Shown one piece after another: positions 27,419-37,763 of a stretch of 64,000 bases of DNA. Location: positions 62,001 through 126,000 of the forward strand of contig JAJDXQ010000019.1 of the NCBI GenBank assembly GCA_022823185.1. Reading direction: 5' to 3'. Under the pieces are notes generated by a model that did no database searches, was not told the origin of the DNA, and saw nothing but the letters and a program-made list of their open reading frames with translations. A program made the position numbers and the translations under genes. How positions within the stretch are numbered: position 1 is the stretch's first letter; the number at the start of each line of letters is the position of its first letter. The stretch comes from Caldilineaceae bacterium. GTDB taxonomy: Bacteria > Chloroflexota > Anaerolineae > Caldilineales > Caldilineaceae.

Positions 27419-28360
27419 TTGACTGCCACCACATCAGCGCCCGGAATCCAGACCCAGCCGCAGACCCGGCGCCGCATGTCCGCGGCCCAACGCCGCGACC
27501 TGCGCGACGGCCTGCTCTTCACCAGCCCCTTCATCTTCGGCGTCCTGGCGCTGTGGGTGGGGCCGATGCTCTACTCCGTTTTTTTGATCCTGCACAGGTG
27601 GAACATGCTGGCGCCGCCCAGATTCATCGGGACGGGCCATTTCGAGCGCATGTTGAACGACCCGCTCGTGGGCAAGTCGCTCGTCAATACCGCCTACTAC
27701 ACCTTCGTCGGCGTTCCGCTGCAGCTTGTCGTCGCATTCGCGCTGGCGGTGATGCTCAATCAGCAGATTCGAGGTCTGAGCGTTTATCGCACCATCTATT
27801 ATCTGCCTTCCATCACCCCTGCCGTCGCCTTTGCCGTCGTCTGGGTCCAGATCCTCAACCCTGAATTCGGCGTGCTCAACGAAGTATTGCACTGGTTTGG
27901 GCTGGGGCCCATCAACTGGCTCTTCGAACCGGCCTGGGCCAAACCCGCCCTCATCATCATGAGCCTGTGGCTGACCGGCTTCCAGATGATCATCTTCCTC
28001 GCCGGTCTGCAGGGGGTGCCCAAGGAGTTGGAGGAGGCGGCCGAGATCGACGGCGCCAACGCCTGGCGCCGCTTCATCAACGTAACCATCCCCATCATCT
28101 CGCCGATCATCTTCTTCAACATGATCATCGGCATAATCGGCAGTTTCCAGGTCTTCACCACCGTCTTCATCATGACCGACGGCGGCCCGCAGAACGCCAC
28201 CCTTTTCATGGTGCTCTACATTTACCGCAACGCCTTCGAGCTGTTCCGCATGGGCTATGCCGCCTCGCTGGCCTGGATCCTGTTCCTGATCATCATGGCC
28301 TTCACCGCGATCCAGTTCTTTTTCGCCAATCGCTGGGTCTACTATGAAGGCAAGTTATAG
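27419..28360 (+). CDS. Sugar ABC transporter permease (MalF-type)
   Basis: 313 residues from a TTG at 27,419 preceded by GGGAG; an internal ATG at 27,476 lacks a ribosome site. Six membrane helices are evident after a basic N-terminal tail (RRRMSAAQRRDLRDGLLFTS). The inner-membrane coupling (EAA) loop, which docks the ATPase, is present: GVPKELEEAAEIDGANAWRR. It ends with the family's C-terminal FFANRWVYYEGKL. The sister permease follows 65 bases later. The in-frame extension upstream of 27,419 would overlap the binding protein and is not real. Confidence 0.92.
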   Translation: MTATTSAPGIQTQPQTRRRMSAAQRRDLRDGLLFTSPFIFGVLALWVGPMLYSVFLILHRWNMLAPPRFIGTGHFERMLNDPLVGKSLVNTAYYTFVGVPLQLVVAFALAVMLNQQIRGLSVYRTIYYLPSITPAVAFAVVWVQILNPEFGVLNEVLHWFGLGPINWLFEPAWAKPALIIMSLWLTGFQMIIFLAGLQGVPKELEEAAEIDGANAWRRFINVTIPIISPIIFFNMIIGIIGSFQVFTTVFIMTDGGPQNATLFMVLYIYRNAFELFRMGYAASLAWILFLIIMAFTAIQFFFANRWVYYEGKL

Positions 28361-28425
28361 AGGAGACGAATAACCGGTCACAGCGCTGACCGCTTCACTC
28401 CGGCCGCCGGCCGCTGAATTACGTT

Positions 28426-29289
28426 ATGACTGCAAGAACAACCCTGCTCCAATCTCGCAAACGGCAGACGAGGATCGGTCATTTCCTCCTGCACATCATG
28501 ATGATTGCCCTGGGGCTCACCTTCCTCATGCCGCTTGCCTGGGTGGTCAGCACATCGCTCAAGCTGCCCGGCCAGGTCTTCATCACGCCGATCGAATGGA
28601 TCCCGACCGAGCCCAAATGGGACAACTATTTCGAGGTTTTCAGACGCCTCCCCTTCCATCTCTTCATCCGCAACTCCTTTTTCGTCTCCATCATGGGGAC
28701 GATCGGCATGGTGCTGAGTTCGCTCACGGTCGCGTACGGCCTCTCCCGGCTGCGCTGGCCGGGGCGCGACTTCGTCTTCACCGTTCTGCTGGCGACGATG
28801 ATGCTGCCCGCCGTCGTGACGATGATCCCTGTCTTCATCATCTTCAAAGAGATCAACTGGGTGGGGACATTCTACCCGCTGTGGGTGCCGGCCTGGTTTG
28901 GGGCCGCCTTCTACATATTTCTCATGCGCCAGTACATGCTGACCCTGCCTCTGGAGCTGGACGAGGCCGCCAAGATCGACGGCGCCTCCAACTTCCGTAT
29001 CCTCTGGCAGGTGATCGCGCCCCTCTGCGGCCCGGCCGTCGCCACCATCACCATCTTCGCCTTCCTGCAACACTATAACGCTTTCATGGAGCCGCTCATC
29101 TACATTTCCAAGAGCGAAATGTACACCCTGCCCCTCGGGCTCCTCTGGTTCAAAGGCCGCTTCGGCAACTTCTGGCACCTCGTCATGGCCGCGTCGATGA
29201 TCACCATCCTGCCGGTCATCATCATCTTCTTCTTTGCCCAGCGCCAGTTCGTCCAGGGCGCGCAGTTCACCGGGCTCGCCGGCCGTTAG
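28426..29289 (+). CDS. Sugar ABC transporter permease (MalG-type)
   Basis: 287 residues and six helices. The EAA loop reads LELDEAAKIDGASNFRILWQ; the N-terminal helix is followed by the family's SLKLPGQVFITPIEWIPTEP segment, and the C-terminus (FFAQRQFVQGAQFTGLAGR) is typical of MalG-type subunits. It forms a heterodimeric channel with the preceding permease. No clear ribosome site precedes the ATG. The operon ends here; no sugar-processing gene follows. Confidence 0.92.
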   Translation: MTARTTLLQSRKRQTRIGHFLLHIMMIALGLTFLMPLAWVVSTSLKLPGQVFITPIEWIPTEPKWDNYFEVFRRLPFHLFIRNSFFVSIMGTIGMVLSSLTVAYGLSRLRWPGRDFVFTVLLATMMLPAVVTMIPVFIIFKEINWVGTFYPLWVPAWFGAAFYIFLMRQYMLTLPLELDEAAKIDGASNFRILWQVIAPLCGPAVATITIFAFLQHYNAFMEPLIYISKSEMYTLPLGLLWFKGRFGNFWHLVMAASMITILPVIIIFFFAQRQFVQGAQFTGLAGR

Positions 29290-29873
29290 AGGCAGTTTTT
29301 AGTAGTCGGTTTGTAGTTTTCAGTGACTGCACGGCCTCAATCGATTCGCGGCCCTGAGTGAGGCAAGCAAAGGTGTTTCTCATGAGTCGCTGGCCGCTGG
29401 CCCCTAACCACTGAGCGCTGCAGTTGCGTGGGGGATGGGTCCCGCAACGCCCCCCTGACACCAGTCCCCGCCGCCTATATGCCGCAAAACCAGCAGGTCC
29501 GCCCCGCCCACAACGCGTTTTGCCCCCACCCCAGCCGCGCCGCTTCTCGAGATGGTTAGCGGTAGGCTCGATTCCTTCTTGTCCAGTATCCCCTGCTGTT
29601 CGCCGCGTTCGCAGCGGCTCACCAGACGCCAGATTTCATTGACACTTGTCTTGTTCTGTCACATTGGCGACAATGGCAGGATGTCAACAGAGTGAATTGC
29701 CGACCATCAGTGGCAGAGACAATATGTATATTTGCCAGGACACGCTCGAGCCTAGGCAGGACAGAAGGATGAAGTGTCGCCGTTTCGTTGAAGCAGCTCA
29801 CTGAAAACTGCTCACAGCCGGACAGGGCAGCGAACTGCAGTTTCGTCATCCCAACCCCGAAAAGAGGGCTCGC
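29290..29873. other. Gene-free intergenic stretch
   Basis: About 580 bases. No frame with a good start or family match. The first 40 bases are T-rich with short repeats (AGTTTTTAGTAG, TTTGTAGTTTTCAGTG). Nothing else recognised. Confidence 0.4.
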
Positions 29874-32102
29874 GTGACCCGCTCGATTGCGCAGGAAGAC
29901 TCCAGCCCCGATAGGCATCAGTTTCCTGCCCACAGACAGTCGTTGCGGGCAGCAGTCCTGGTCGCCGTCCTCATCGGCTTCGCACTGAGATTCTACCGGC
30001 TGGATTTTCAGGAACTGGGCTATTGGGAGGGCTTCGCCTATAGCCTGCGTCATGCTTCTCTCTCTGAACACATCCAAATGGCTTTCGATTGGGAGCACGC
30101 CTTTCTTCTTCCCGCAAGCCTATGGTTGCAGAACGTTTGGCACAGAATCACAGGTCCCAGCGAATTTGCCATTCGTTCGATATCGGCCTTCTGCAGCGTA
30201 TTGGCAGTTCCCCTCACTTACCGTATCGCAGCAGACATCCGAATTGGCGCATTTGCCGCTTTGGCTGCAGTCCTGTTGGCGGCCGTGAACGCCTTCTCCG
30301 TCTGGCATACCCAGCAAGTTCTCTACAATTCGCTCGGTCTGGCCCTCACCACCGCCAGCATTCTGTTGGCCCTGAGAGTAATCGGCGGCGTAGGGGGGAG
30401 AAAGACCCTGGTCGCTTACGTGATCTGTACCGCCTCTACCTTCTATACCCACGCTTTCGCCGTTCTCCCTCTCCTCGCGCAAAACCTGTACGTGCTCTTC
30501 GTGCTGGCTCGAGACCGGCGCGGCGGCGGGAGCCCTGCTGCCCCAGGACCTGTGGGCTCACTGCCGGTGCGCTGGACCGTTTCGCAGATCGCATTGGGCG
30601 TCTTGTGTACTCCCTGGTTGGCAAAAGCATGGCCCTCGATCACATATCACACCATGGTGGCGCCCTTTTCGCCTTGGATATATGGATTTTTGGGGTATAT
30701 CGGCGTCCTCGCGATAGGACACTCCGTGCCAACGCCAGCCTGGAAGATTGGGGCAGGGCTTTTCGCATTCCCCCTTATCGTGGTTGCGATTCTTGGGATA
30801 TTCCTGGCTGAAAGGGGCGTGCCCGAACCGGGAAAGAGAACCATCAGTAGTTGGGTTGGCCCAGAGGAGGGTGGATTTCCGGAAGCGCAGAAGACAGGGC
30901 CCCGGCACCTGAGTTCAGGCCCAACAGTTCTCTTGCTGCTAAGTTTTCTGGTCACAATGCTCATTACATGGAGAAGTGTTGGTAGCTCCTTTCCCTTGTT
31001 CTTCTGGAGCTATATTGCCATGGCCCTGACTCCCTTCGCGCTTTTGCTGGCGATAGGGCTGGGGAATATAGGCAGTTATGTTGAGAACCGCCTCGGCCGG
31101 AGATGGAAAACCTGGACTGAATGTACGAATGCCAGCGCCCTGAAGGCCATGGGCAGGATTGGCATCGGAAACTTGGCGGCACTGATCCTCATCCTGGCAA
31201 TTTTCGCGGGCAATCTGTTCAGCTTTCGCAACTTCCACTTTGAATCGGAATTCTCAAAGTCACGAGGCTTGCGGGAACTGGCCCCTATGCTGGAGAGCTG
31301 GAGCGTCGGACTCAACAAGGCAGACGTTCGTTTCGCCCAGACTATTTATTTCGACAATGCGCTCTGGTCCTACTACTATACGGGAGAGATTGAGAGCGTT
31401 ACCCTGCCGCACTGGCCGATGGACTTGGAAGCGGCCCTGGAGGCCGTCAGAGGTCTCCACAGCAGCGGTGTCCAATCAGTCATTCTGCTGGTTCGGTCGG
31501 ATCGGGAACTTGAGGAGACCGAACTGGATTTTCAAGGCGCGGCAAAACTACTTGGCTTGGGAATTGGCCCGCAGAGGATGACCCGCGCGGAATTAACCAG
31601 TAATGTCAGGCAGGCGCTTTCCGGTTCCTACCAGCTGGCGGGCCAGGAAACGGTGGGGCTATGGATTGTCGAGTTCTACTCGCAGCCCCATCCCCAGGCG
31701 TGGCGGCTTTTCGAAGTTGAATTCGCCAACAGCTTGACGCTGGAGCGCGCCCAAATCAGCCCCAACAGCCCCCCAGCCGGCGGCATGCTGATCGTCCACA
31801 TGGAATGGAGCGGAGACCCGACAGCATTGACCGGCGGCGAAGAGATACGCCTGCGCCTGCTCGACGAAACCGGCAGCCTGGCCGCCCGATGGGACACGGC
31901 GCTCGCTCTTGATAGCTCGCAGGTCCTGAAAAGCGTCGCAGTGCCAATACCACCGACCCTGCCGGAGGGCCCTCTGCGCCTGACGGTCGGTCTCTATGAC
32001 GCATCTATCGATGGCGCGCCCAGGATTCCGACAGAAGCGGGGGAGGACTCTTTGCTTCTGGTCTACTTCCAGGCTGAAGGGTGTGATGTCTGTGGGAGAT
32101 GA
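29874..32102 (+). CDS. GT39/ArnT-like polytopic membrane protein, glycosyltransferase-type
   Basis: 742 residues from a GTG. The N-terminal half has many membrane helices and opens in the way GT-C glycosyltransferases do: FALRFYRLDFQELGYWEGFA holds an acidic residue after the first helix, where these enzymes keep their catalytic Asp/Glu, and RSISAFCSVLAVPLTYRIAA follows. The last 300 residues are a soluble, probably extracytoplasmic, part with a beta-sandwich-like end (LDETGSLAARWDTALALDSS) like the C-terminal domain seen in other large bacterial proteins of this group. It probably transfers a sugar from a polyprenyl-phosphate donor; acceptor unknown. Confidence 0.65.
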   Translation: MTRSIAQEDSSPDRHQFPAHRQSLRAAVLVAVLIGFALRFYRLDFQELGYWEGFAYSLRHASLSEHIQMAFDWEHAFLLPASLWLQNVWHRITGPSEFAIRSISAFCSVLAVPLTYRIAADIRIGAFAALAAVLLAAVNAFSVWHTQQVLYNSLGLALTTASILLALRVIGGVGGRKTLVAYVICTASTFYTHAFAVLPLLAQNLYVLFVLARDRRGGGSPAAPGPVGSLPVRWTVSQIALGVLCTPWLAKAWPSITYHTMVAPFSPWIYGFLGYIGVLAIGHSVPTPAWKIGAGLFAFPLIVVAILGIFLAERGVPEPGKRTISSWVGPEEGGFPEAQKTGPRHLSSGPTVLLLLSFLVTMLITWRSVGSSFPLFFWSYIAMALTPFALLLAIGLGNIGSYVENRLGRRWKTWTECTNASALKAMGRIGIGNLAALILILAIFAGNLFSFRNFHFESEFSKSRGLRELAPMLESWSVGLNKADVRFAQTIYFDNALWSYYYTGEIESVTLPHWPMDLEAALEAVRGLHSSGVQSVILLVRSDRELEETELDFQGAAKLLGLGIGPQRMTRAELTSNVRQALSGSYQLAGQETVGLWIVEFYSQPHPQAWRLFEVEFANSLTLERAQISPNSPPAGGMLIVHMEWSGDPTALTGGEEIRLRLLDETGSLAARWDTALALDSSQVLKSVAVPIPPTLPEGPLRLTVGLYDASIDGAPRIPTEAGEDSLLLVYFQAEGCDVCGR

Positions 32103-32404
32103 CGTCCCTGACCATTGCCTCGTTAATGCCTCCGACCAAAAGGGGATTTCGCAGGGAGCAGGCAGACGCGTCAGCCTGGCCTTAACGCAGAATGGTTGGG
32201 AAGATATAGCGCCGCACTCACAGCTCGTCGTCATTGGCGCAACAGGGCGTGTAGACGGGGATGCTGTGAACCGGCGCATGGAGATCTGTCTGGCAGTCAG
32301 TGCCCGACGTCCGAGCGGACATATGGCACGGGCGCCGTCATTGCGTGGCTGCGCCGGCGGCTGCCTGGCCTATCATGGATCACAGTTCAGGAGGACCACC
32401 TGCA
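32103..32404. other. Gene-free intergenic stretch
   Basis: About 300 bases before the COG0523 gene; no supported gene. No clear Zur-like palindrome is seen by eye, although a zinc-responsive promoter would be expected for that family. Confidence 0.35.
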
Positions 32405-33589
32405 ATGGAGCGCCATCATTTCCCGGTGCCATTGACGATTCTCAGCGGCTTTCTCGGCGCAGGCAAGACCACCCTGCTTAACCACATCCTGCACGGCGAT
32501 CACGGCCTGAGGATCGCGTTGCTGGTGAACGATTTTGGCGCGATTAACATTGACGCCCAGTTCGTCGTCGGTGTTGAAGGCGAAACGGTCAATCTGTCGA
32601 ACGGCTGCATTTGCTGCACGATTCGCGGCGACTTGCTGAAGGAAACCCTCAAACTGCTGCGGCGGGAGGAGCCCCCAGAGTACATCATCATCGAGACCAG
32701 CGGGGTATCCGATCCGATCGCTGTCGCCAATGCCTTCCTGCTCCCTGACATCAAACCGTTGGTGCGGCTCGACAGCATTCTGGTCGTCGTGGATGCCGCA
32801 AATATCCTGACACTGGACGGGGAAAACGCCGCGCTGGCGCTGGATCAGATCGCCGTCGCGGACATCGTGGTCCTGAACAAAGTCGATCTGGTCACGGCAG
32901 AGGAGCTGGAAGACATCAAGACCGAACTGAATCGACGCATTGCGCCGAGAATGCAGATGAGAAAGGTGTTTCTCAACGTAGTGGACTTCAGAACCGACCT
33001 GATTCGACACACTGTGCCGGGCGCGCGCATTCTGGAAGTGACTTACGGACAGGCGCCGCTGGAACTGGTGCTGGGTGTGGGCGGGTATGCGCCGGAACGC
33101 CTGCATCAGCGCGCCGAGCTCGATGTGCATGTGCATGACGTGGAGGAGGAATACGATCACGATCATGATGACGGGCATCGCCATGACCACGATGAGGCCG
33201 AACATCACCACCATGAACATACCGACCATACGCTGGTCTTCAGCACCTGGAGTTGGACGACGGATAAACCGCTGTCGCTGAAGGCGCTACGCGGGACGTT
33301 CGAGGATCTGCCCGATACCGTCTACCGCGCGAAAGGTGTAATCCAGCTCCATGAAATGCCGGACAGCAGGATGATTCTGCAAATGGTGGGCAAACGCGCC
33401 AGCCTGACGCTGGCCGAGGAATGGGGCGATGAGCCGCCCCGCACGCAGATTGTGATGATCGCCTCGCATGGTGGCCTGGATGTTGAGACGCTCAGCACGC
33501 AGTTGGAAGGCTGTATCGTCGCGGAGACGCGCCCCGCTGCCGTGAGACAGAAGACCGCCAGAACGGAATGGACGCGCAAAGGCCGGTAA
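32405..33589 (+). CDS. COG0523 GTPase, zinc chaperone type (CobW-like)
   Basis: 394 residues from the ATG at 32,405, with AGGAGG 10 bases upstream; a longer frame from 32,300 is not family-like. G3E GTPase features: Walker A GFLGAGKTT (residues 15-23), the metal-binding CxCC at 68-71 (NGCICCTI), Walker B-like IIETSGVSDP, and NKVD for guanine recognition. A histidine/aspartate-rich stretch around residues 240-277 (DHDHDDGHRHDHDEAEHHHH) suits a Zn2+ reservoir or donor, followed by the CobW C-terminal domain. It is probably a ZNG1-type metallochaperone that loads Zn into a client enzyme under zinc shortage. Confidence 0.9.
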   Translation: MERHHFPVPLTILSGFLGAGKTTLLNHILHGDHGLRIALLVNDFGAINIDAQFVVGVEGETVNLSNGCICCTIRGDLLKETLKLLRREEPPEYIIIETSGVSDPIAVANAFLLPDIKPLVRLDSILVVVDAANILTLDGENAALALDQIAVADIVVLNKVDLVTAEELEDIKTELNRRIAPRMQMRKVFLNVVDFRTDLIRHTVPGARILEVTYGQAPLELVLGVGGYAPERLHQRAELDVHVHDVEEEYDHDHDDGHRHDHDEAEHHHHEHTDHTLVFSTWSWTTDKPLSLKALRGTFEDLPDTVYRAKGVIQLHEMPDSRMILQMVGKRASLTLAEEWGDEPPRTQIVMIASHGGLDVETLSTQLEGCIVAETRPAAVRQKTARTEWTRKGR

Positions 33590-33635
33590 GCCGCAAATAG
33601 GAAAAGGAAAGCGCCAAAAGGATCAGGGGCTGAGG

Positions 33636-33661
33636 ACTGACCTGCCCTGACGTTTGTACCA
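33636..33661. repeat. TGACCTGCCC-type repeat, third copy
   Basis: GACTGACCTGCCCTGACGTT followed by TGTACCA, which matches 17,858-17,882 with small changes. It lies in the 90-base gap between the convergent COG0523 and lytic transglycosylase genes. Possibly an insertion-sequence end. Confidence 0.5.
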
Positions 33662-33680
33662 TACTGCGCCCCGCCCCTGG

Positions 33681-36413
33681 CTAAAACCCCCCGTAGATCC
33701 GCAGATAATGGGCATAGTGCGTCAGGATGCGCTGGAGGTAGAGGCGGGTCTCGTTGTAGGGGATGCGCTCGATGAAGAGGGCTTCGTCAGGCGCCGAGCG
33801 GTCGAACCAGGTTCTGGCGTTGCCGGGGCCGGCGTTGTAACCGGCCAGGGCGGCGACCGGGTTTTCACGGGCGTAATCCTGCACCCAGCGCAGGTAGTAC
33901 GCGCCGAAGCGAACGTTGACGAAGGGACGGTTGAGCAGACCGGTGGAGTAGTTGGGATAGCCGAGGCGCTGCGCGATCTCCGCGCCGGTGGTGGGGATGA
34001 TCTGGGTCAGGCCGTGGGCGCCGGCAAAGGAGCGGGCCGGCGGCTCGAACAGGCTCTCCTGGAGGATGAGGCTGTAGAGGAGCAGCGAATCGATGTCGAA
34101 GTCCGCGGCTTCCTTTTCCACAAGGGCGGAGTAGTGCCTGGGGTAGGCGAACTGCTGGATAAAGAGGGGCACGTCCGCGGTATGCCGGGCCTGGCTGAGC
34201 TGAATCAGACGGTTGGCCGCGCTGATGGAGAGCCGGTTTGCGCCCATTGTCTCGAAGCGCTGCATGAGCGGAAACAGGGCCGCGGGATCGTCGCGGTAGC
34301 GCCAGTAGCCCAGTTCGAGCAGCTTCAAGCCCTCGGCGCGCAGGCCCAGCTCCAGCAGCAGCGCGCCGCCGACCAGGGACGGGTCGTCGGCTACGGCCGG
34401 CGGCAGGCCCATGTTGCCGCTGCCGGCGGCATCAACTGTGTCGAAACCGTCGTGCCGCGTCTTCAACCAGTTTTCGGCAAAGGCGCGGCTGCCGTCATCG
34501 CCCGGCAGCGCGGCCGCGGCCACAGCGTCCATGCGGGGAATGAGGTCCTGACCCGGATGGCCTTGCCGCGCCAGCTCCAGTCCGGCCAGCACACCGTAGT
34601 AAGTTTCCGGCGCCTCGGCCGCGAGGGACTGCCACAGGGCGCGGGCCGCGTCCTTCTCGCCCAGAGTATACTTGGCGCGGCCCAACCAGTAGGTTGCTGT
34701 GCCCGACCGCACACCGGGATAGTCCGCCAGAAGACGCTCAAAACCGTTGATCGCCACTCCGAACTGGCCGTAGGTGAAGGCGCCAATCCCCAACACCGCC
34801 AGCGCATCGGGCGCGCGCGCGCTGTCCGGGAAGCTATCCACCAGCATCAGCAGGTCGGCCACGGCCTCTACCAGGAAGTCGACTGTGGCCTCTGAATGGC
34901 TCCCGGAGTCGATGTCCAGAGTACGGTCGGTTCTGATGGCGGAGAGCGCGCTCAGCCAGAGGGCTTCGGGCGCGAGCGGGTCGTCGGGGTGATCTCTGGC
35001 GAAGGTGCGGTAGATGCGGCGCGCTGCCTCGGGCGAACCCTGCGCACTGGCCAGCCGGGCGCGGGTCAGCCAGGCATCGCCGAAACAGTCGCAGGCGGGA
35101 TACCAGTTCATCACCTGTTCCAGGGCGCGAATGGCCGCGTCCCACTGCCCCAGCCCCATGTGGGCGCGGCCAAGGCCCAGCCAGGCATGCCCGGCGCGTT
35201 CGTCCTGCGGCGATTCCTGCAGAAAACGTTCAAACGCGCTGACGGCCGGGAAGTACGCTTCGGCAAAGACGTCGACCTGCCCGCGCACGAAAAGGTCCAC
35301 CGGAACGTCACGGTTCACCAGTTGGATGAGGGACTGGTAAGCGGAGTTGCTTTCCGGCCCCTCCTCCAGGGCCAGCCGCCAGCGGGCGATGGCCGTTTCC
35401 TCGTCGCCGGCGGTGGCGTAGGCGGTTCCGGCGCGGTACAGATAGCCGGTCCGGTGAATGTTCCACACTCTGTAGCCGAGGATCGCATCGAATTCGACCT
35501 CGTCCCGGTTCCGCTCTTCCTCTGCAGGCTCGGTTGCGGCGAGGATCTCATCGTAGACCGGCGCGGCCTCGCCCCAACGGCCATGGCCTTCGAGGACCCC
35601 GGCCAGCCGGTCGAGAAGACGAACCTTTTCCCAGACGCGGCCGGCATGGTTGGCCGCCCGGCGCAGCGCGTTGGCCGCCTGCGGCCAGTCGCCGGCCGCG
35701 AGCCAGGCGTCGGCGATGCGCTCTTCCACGACGCCGGCGACCTGTGGATGCTGTTGCAGGAACGCTTCGTAGGCGGCGACGGCTTCGGCGTTGCGGCCCA
35801 AACGGGCCAGCGCCTCCCCGCGCAGGAAGACGGCGCGGCTGCGGAGAGAGTCATCCGCCGGCAGCGAGCCGGCCTGCAGCGAGAACTGTTCCAGCACGGT
35901 CGCGGCGGAGGCCGGCTGTTCGTCGGCCAGATAGGAGAGCGCGAGCTGGTAGCGCGCCTCCTGCCGCCCGGCCTGCGTTATCTGGGGGTCGGCCAGCAGC
36001 GTCCTGAGCAGCCGCTGCTCCTCGCTGTAGTCGCCGACCTCGTGATGCCAGACGGCCTGCTGCAATGGGGAGGCCGGCGCGAACACCTCAACCGTCGCCC
36101 GCTGGCGGGGGGCTGCGTTGCTCTGCTGCGGCGGGTCAGGGGTCGGCGACGCCGCGTGCGCGGCGGCCGCAGTGTCATTGGCGGCAGGCGCGGGCGTCCT
36201 GGTCGGCGCGGGCTGGCTGGTTGCCGCGGCGGCCGCGACAGCGCCAGGGGCGGCGTCGGTCGCGATGGCGATGGCCGTAGCTGTGCCGGCCGCGCGCCTG
36301 TTCCCGCAACCGCCGAAAAGCAGCGCGGACAGAACCAGAACCAGGCAGGGGAGCGTCAGTCTTCGCTGCGAGCCATAGGATGCGGCGCGTTGAGGGGATC
36401 GGCGGAAGGTCAT
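33681..36413 (-). CDS. Lipoprotein lytic transglycosylase with TPR superhelix (Slt70-like)
   Basis: 910 residues. Lipobox LLFGGC near residue 36, then a long Ala/Pro/Thr linker (about 40-105), a TPR-like alpha-solenoid to about 760, and a C-terminal SLT domain. Catalytic Glu786 lies in LILQESLF, followed by AHGLTQIIPTTG and LAGYNAGPGNAR, the three lysozyme-like SLT motifs. The enzyme should cut the MurNAc-GlcNAc bond in peptidoglycan, forming 1,6-anhydro ends, while anchored to a membrane. It is larger than E. coli Slt because of extra TPRs and the linker. It is divergent from the restriction-modification genes. Confidence 0.9.
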   Translation of the reverse strand: MTFRRSPQRAASYGSQRRLTLPCLVLVLSALLFGGCGNRRAAGTATAIAIATDAAPGAVAAAAATSQPAPTRTPAPAANDTAAAAHAASPTPDPPQQSNAAPRQRATVEVFAPASPLQQAVWHHEVGDYSEEQRLLRTLLADPQITQAGRQEARYQLALSYLADEQPASAATVLEQFSLQAGSLPADDSLRSRAVFLRGEALARLGRNAEAVAAYEAFLQQHPQVAGVVEERIADAWLAAGDWPQAANALRRAANHAGRVWEKVRLLDRLAGVLEGHGRWGEAAPVYDEILAATEPAEEERNRDEVEFDAILGYRVWNIHRTGYLYRAGTAYATAGDEETAIARWRLALEEGPESNSAYQSLIQLVNRDVPVDLFVRGQVDVFAEAYFPAVSAFERFLQESPQDERAGHAWLGLGRAHMGLGQWDAAIRALEQVMNWYPACDCFGDAWLTRARLASAQGSPEAARRIYRTFARDHPDDPLAPEALWLSALSAIRTDRTLDIDSGSHSEATVDFLVEAVADLLMLVDSFPDSARAPDALAVLGIGAFTYGQFGVAINGFERLLADYPGVRSGTATYWLGRAKYTLGEKDAARALWQSLAAEAPETYYGVLAGLELARQGHPGQDLIPRMDAVAAAALPGDDGSRAFAENWLKTRHDGFDTVDAAGSGNMGLPPAVADDPSLVGGALLLELGLRAEGLKLLELGYWRYRDDPAALFPLMQRFETMGANRLSISAANRLIQLSQARHTADVPLFIQQFAYPRHYSALVEKEAADFDIDSLLLYSLILQESLFEPPARSFAGAHGLTQIIPTTGAEIAQRLGYPNYSTGLLNRPFVNVRFGAYYLRWVQDYARENPVAALAGYNAGPGNARTWFDRSAPDEALFIERIPYNETRLYLQRILTHYAHYLRIYGGF

Positions 36414-36682
36414 TGCAGAGTGAGTTCAGTCCGCGAGAGGCGTTCTGTGCGTGCGTACTTCAGTTGGGTCGCCGATCATATAATAATGGTATCAAGGGGG
36501 TTGGCCTGTGTCAATAAAGGGCCGGAAGTCGCGCTTCTCACAGAGGAGACGGGGCGGTCTGCCGCTATCTTTGGTTTCGGATTTTGCCCTATGCTATGAT
36601 GACGAGCAGAAGGGATAAGGCTGCCCTTGGCACGTCCAGGCAAGCCAGCACTCACGCAAATTACGCGAACGGTATACTCCCA

Positions 36683-37741
36683 ATGTATCAGCCACGACTG
36701 TTTCCACGTCTCGGAACGCGCTTCCCCTCCACCCGGTATCAGGGCAGCAAGGCCAAGCTGGTCAACTGGATTTGGGCGCAGATTCGAGAGTTGGACTTTA
36801 ATACGACGCTGGATGCCTTTGGTGGAACAGGCGTTGTTGGCTACCGATTGAAACAGGAGGGCAAATCAGTTACATATAATGACATTCTCCGTTTCAATCA
36901 CCAGTTCGGTCTGGCATTGGTTGAAAACAGTTCTGTTCTGATACATCCTGAAGATAGTGAATGGGCATTACAACGTCATTCACATATCGACTACCCATCG
37001 TTCGTTCAGAATACGTTTCAAGACATCTATTTCACTGATACCGAAAATCGGTGGATTGACCAGACGATCCACAACATTGCCGCAGTGACAGATCCTTATC
37101 GCCGGGCATTGCTTTTCTTTGCTCTGGCCCAATCTTGCCTCATCAAACGCCCCTACAACCTGTTCCACCGCAAGAACCTTTACCTTCGTTTCGCTAAGGT
37201 CGAGCGCTCCTTCGGCAACAAGACTTCATGGGACAGGCCTTTCGAAGATTGGTTTCGATTTTTCATTGACGAAGCAAATCAGGCAGTCTTTCAGGGCGCC
37301 GGCGACTGCCGGGCCATCTGTGGGGATATCATCGATCTGAAGAAAAATTATGATCTCGTCTACATTGATCCGCCCTATATTTCCCAAAAGGGCGTAGCGA
37401 CAGATTACGCCGACTTTTATCATTTTCTCGAAGGCTTATGCGACTACGACGACTGGGAAGGCCGAATCGACTGGCAATCGAAACATCGGCGCATGATGCG
37501 ATGCGCCAATCCCTGGACTGACAAGGCACGCATTCGCTCAGCTTTCGACATCTGTTTCGAACGTTTCGCGCAGAGCATTTTGGTCGTGTCCTATCGAAGC
37601 GATGGAATCCCCAGCATTGATGAACTTCACGGGCTGATGGCCCGCTACAAGTCGCACGTGCGGGTAGCAGTCTTCGGAGACTACAAGTATGCGCTCTCGA
37701 CAAATACACGATCACAAGAAGTCCTGCTGATCGGTACATGA
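36683..37741 (+). CDS. D12-class adenine-N6 DNA methyltransferase of the EcoRV-like system
   Basis: 352 residues from the ATG at 36,683, chosen because the family begins with LFPxLGTRFPSTRYQGSK; longer upstream starts add unrelated sequence. SAM-binding motif I is DAFGGTG (44-50) and the catalytic motif IV is DPPY (229-232, in YIDPPYIS). Type II D12 enzymes methylate adenine in the recognition site of their partner nuclease. The EcoRV-like nuclease gene follows 22 bases later, so this is its protective methylase, expected to act on GATATC. The base composition is AT-richer than the flanking transglycosylase, which suggests horizontal transfer. Confidence 0.9.
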   Translation: MYQPRLFPRLGTRFPSTRYQGSKAKLVNWIWAQIRELDFNTTLDAFGGTGVVGYRLKQEGKSVTYNDILRFNHQFGLALVENSSVLIHPEDSEWALQRHSHIDYPSFVQNTFQDIYFTDTENRWIDQTIHNIAAVTDPYRRALLFFALAQSCLIKRPYNLFHRKNLYLRFAKVERSFGNKTSWDRPFEDWFRFFIDEANQAVFQGAGDCRAICGDIIDLKKNYDLVYIDPPYISQKGVATDYADFYHFLEGLCDYDDWEGRIDWQSKHRRMMRCANPWTDKARIRSAFDICFERFAQSILVVSYRSDGIPSIDELHGLMARYKSHVRVAVFGDYKYALSTNTRSQEVLLIGT

Positions 37742-37763
37742 CCTGATGCAGTAAGAGAGACCG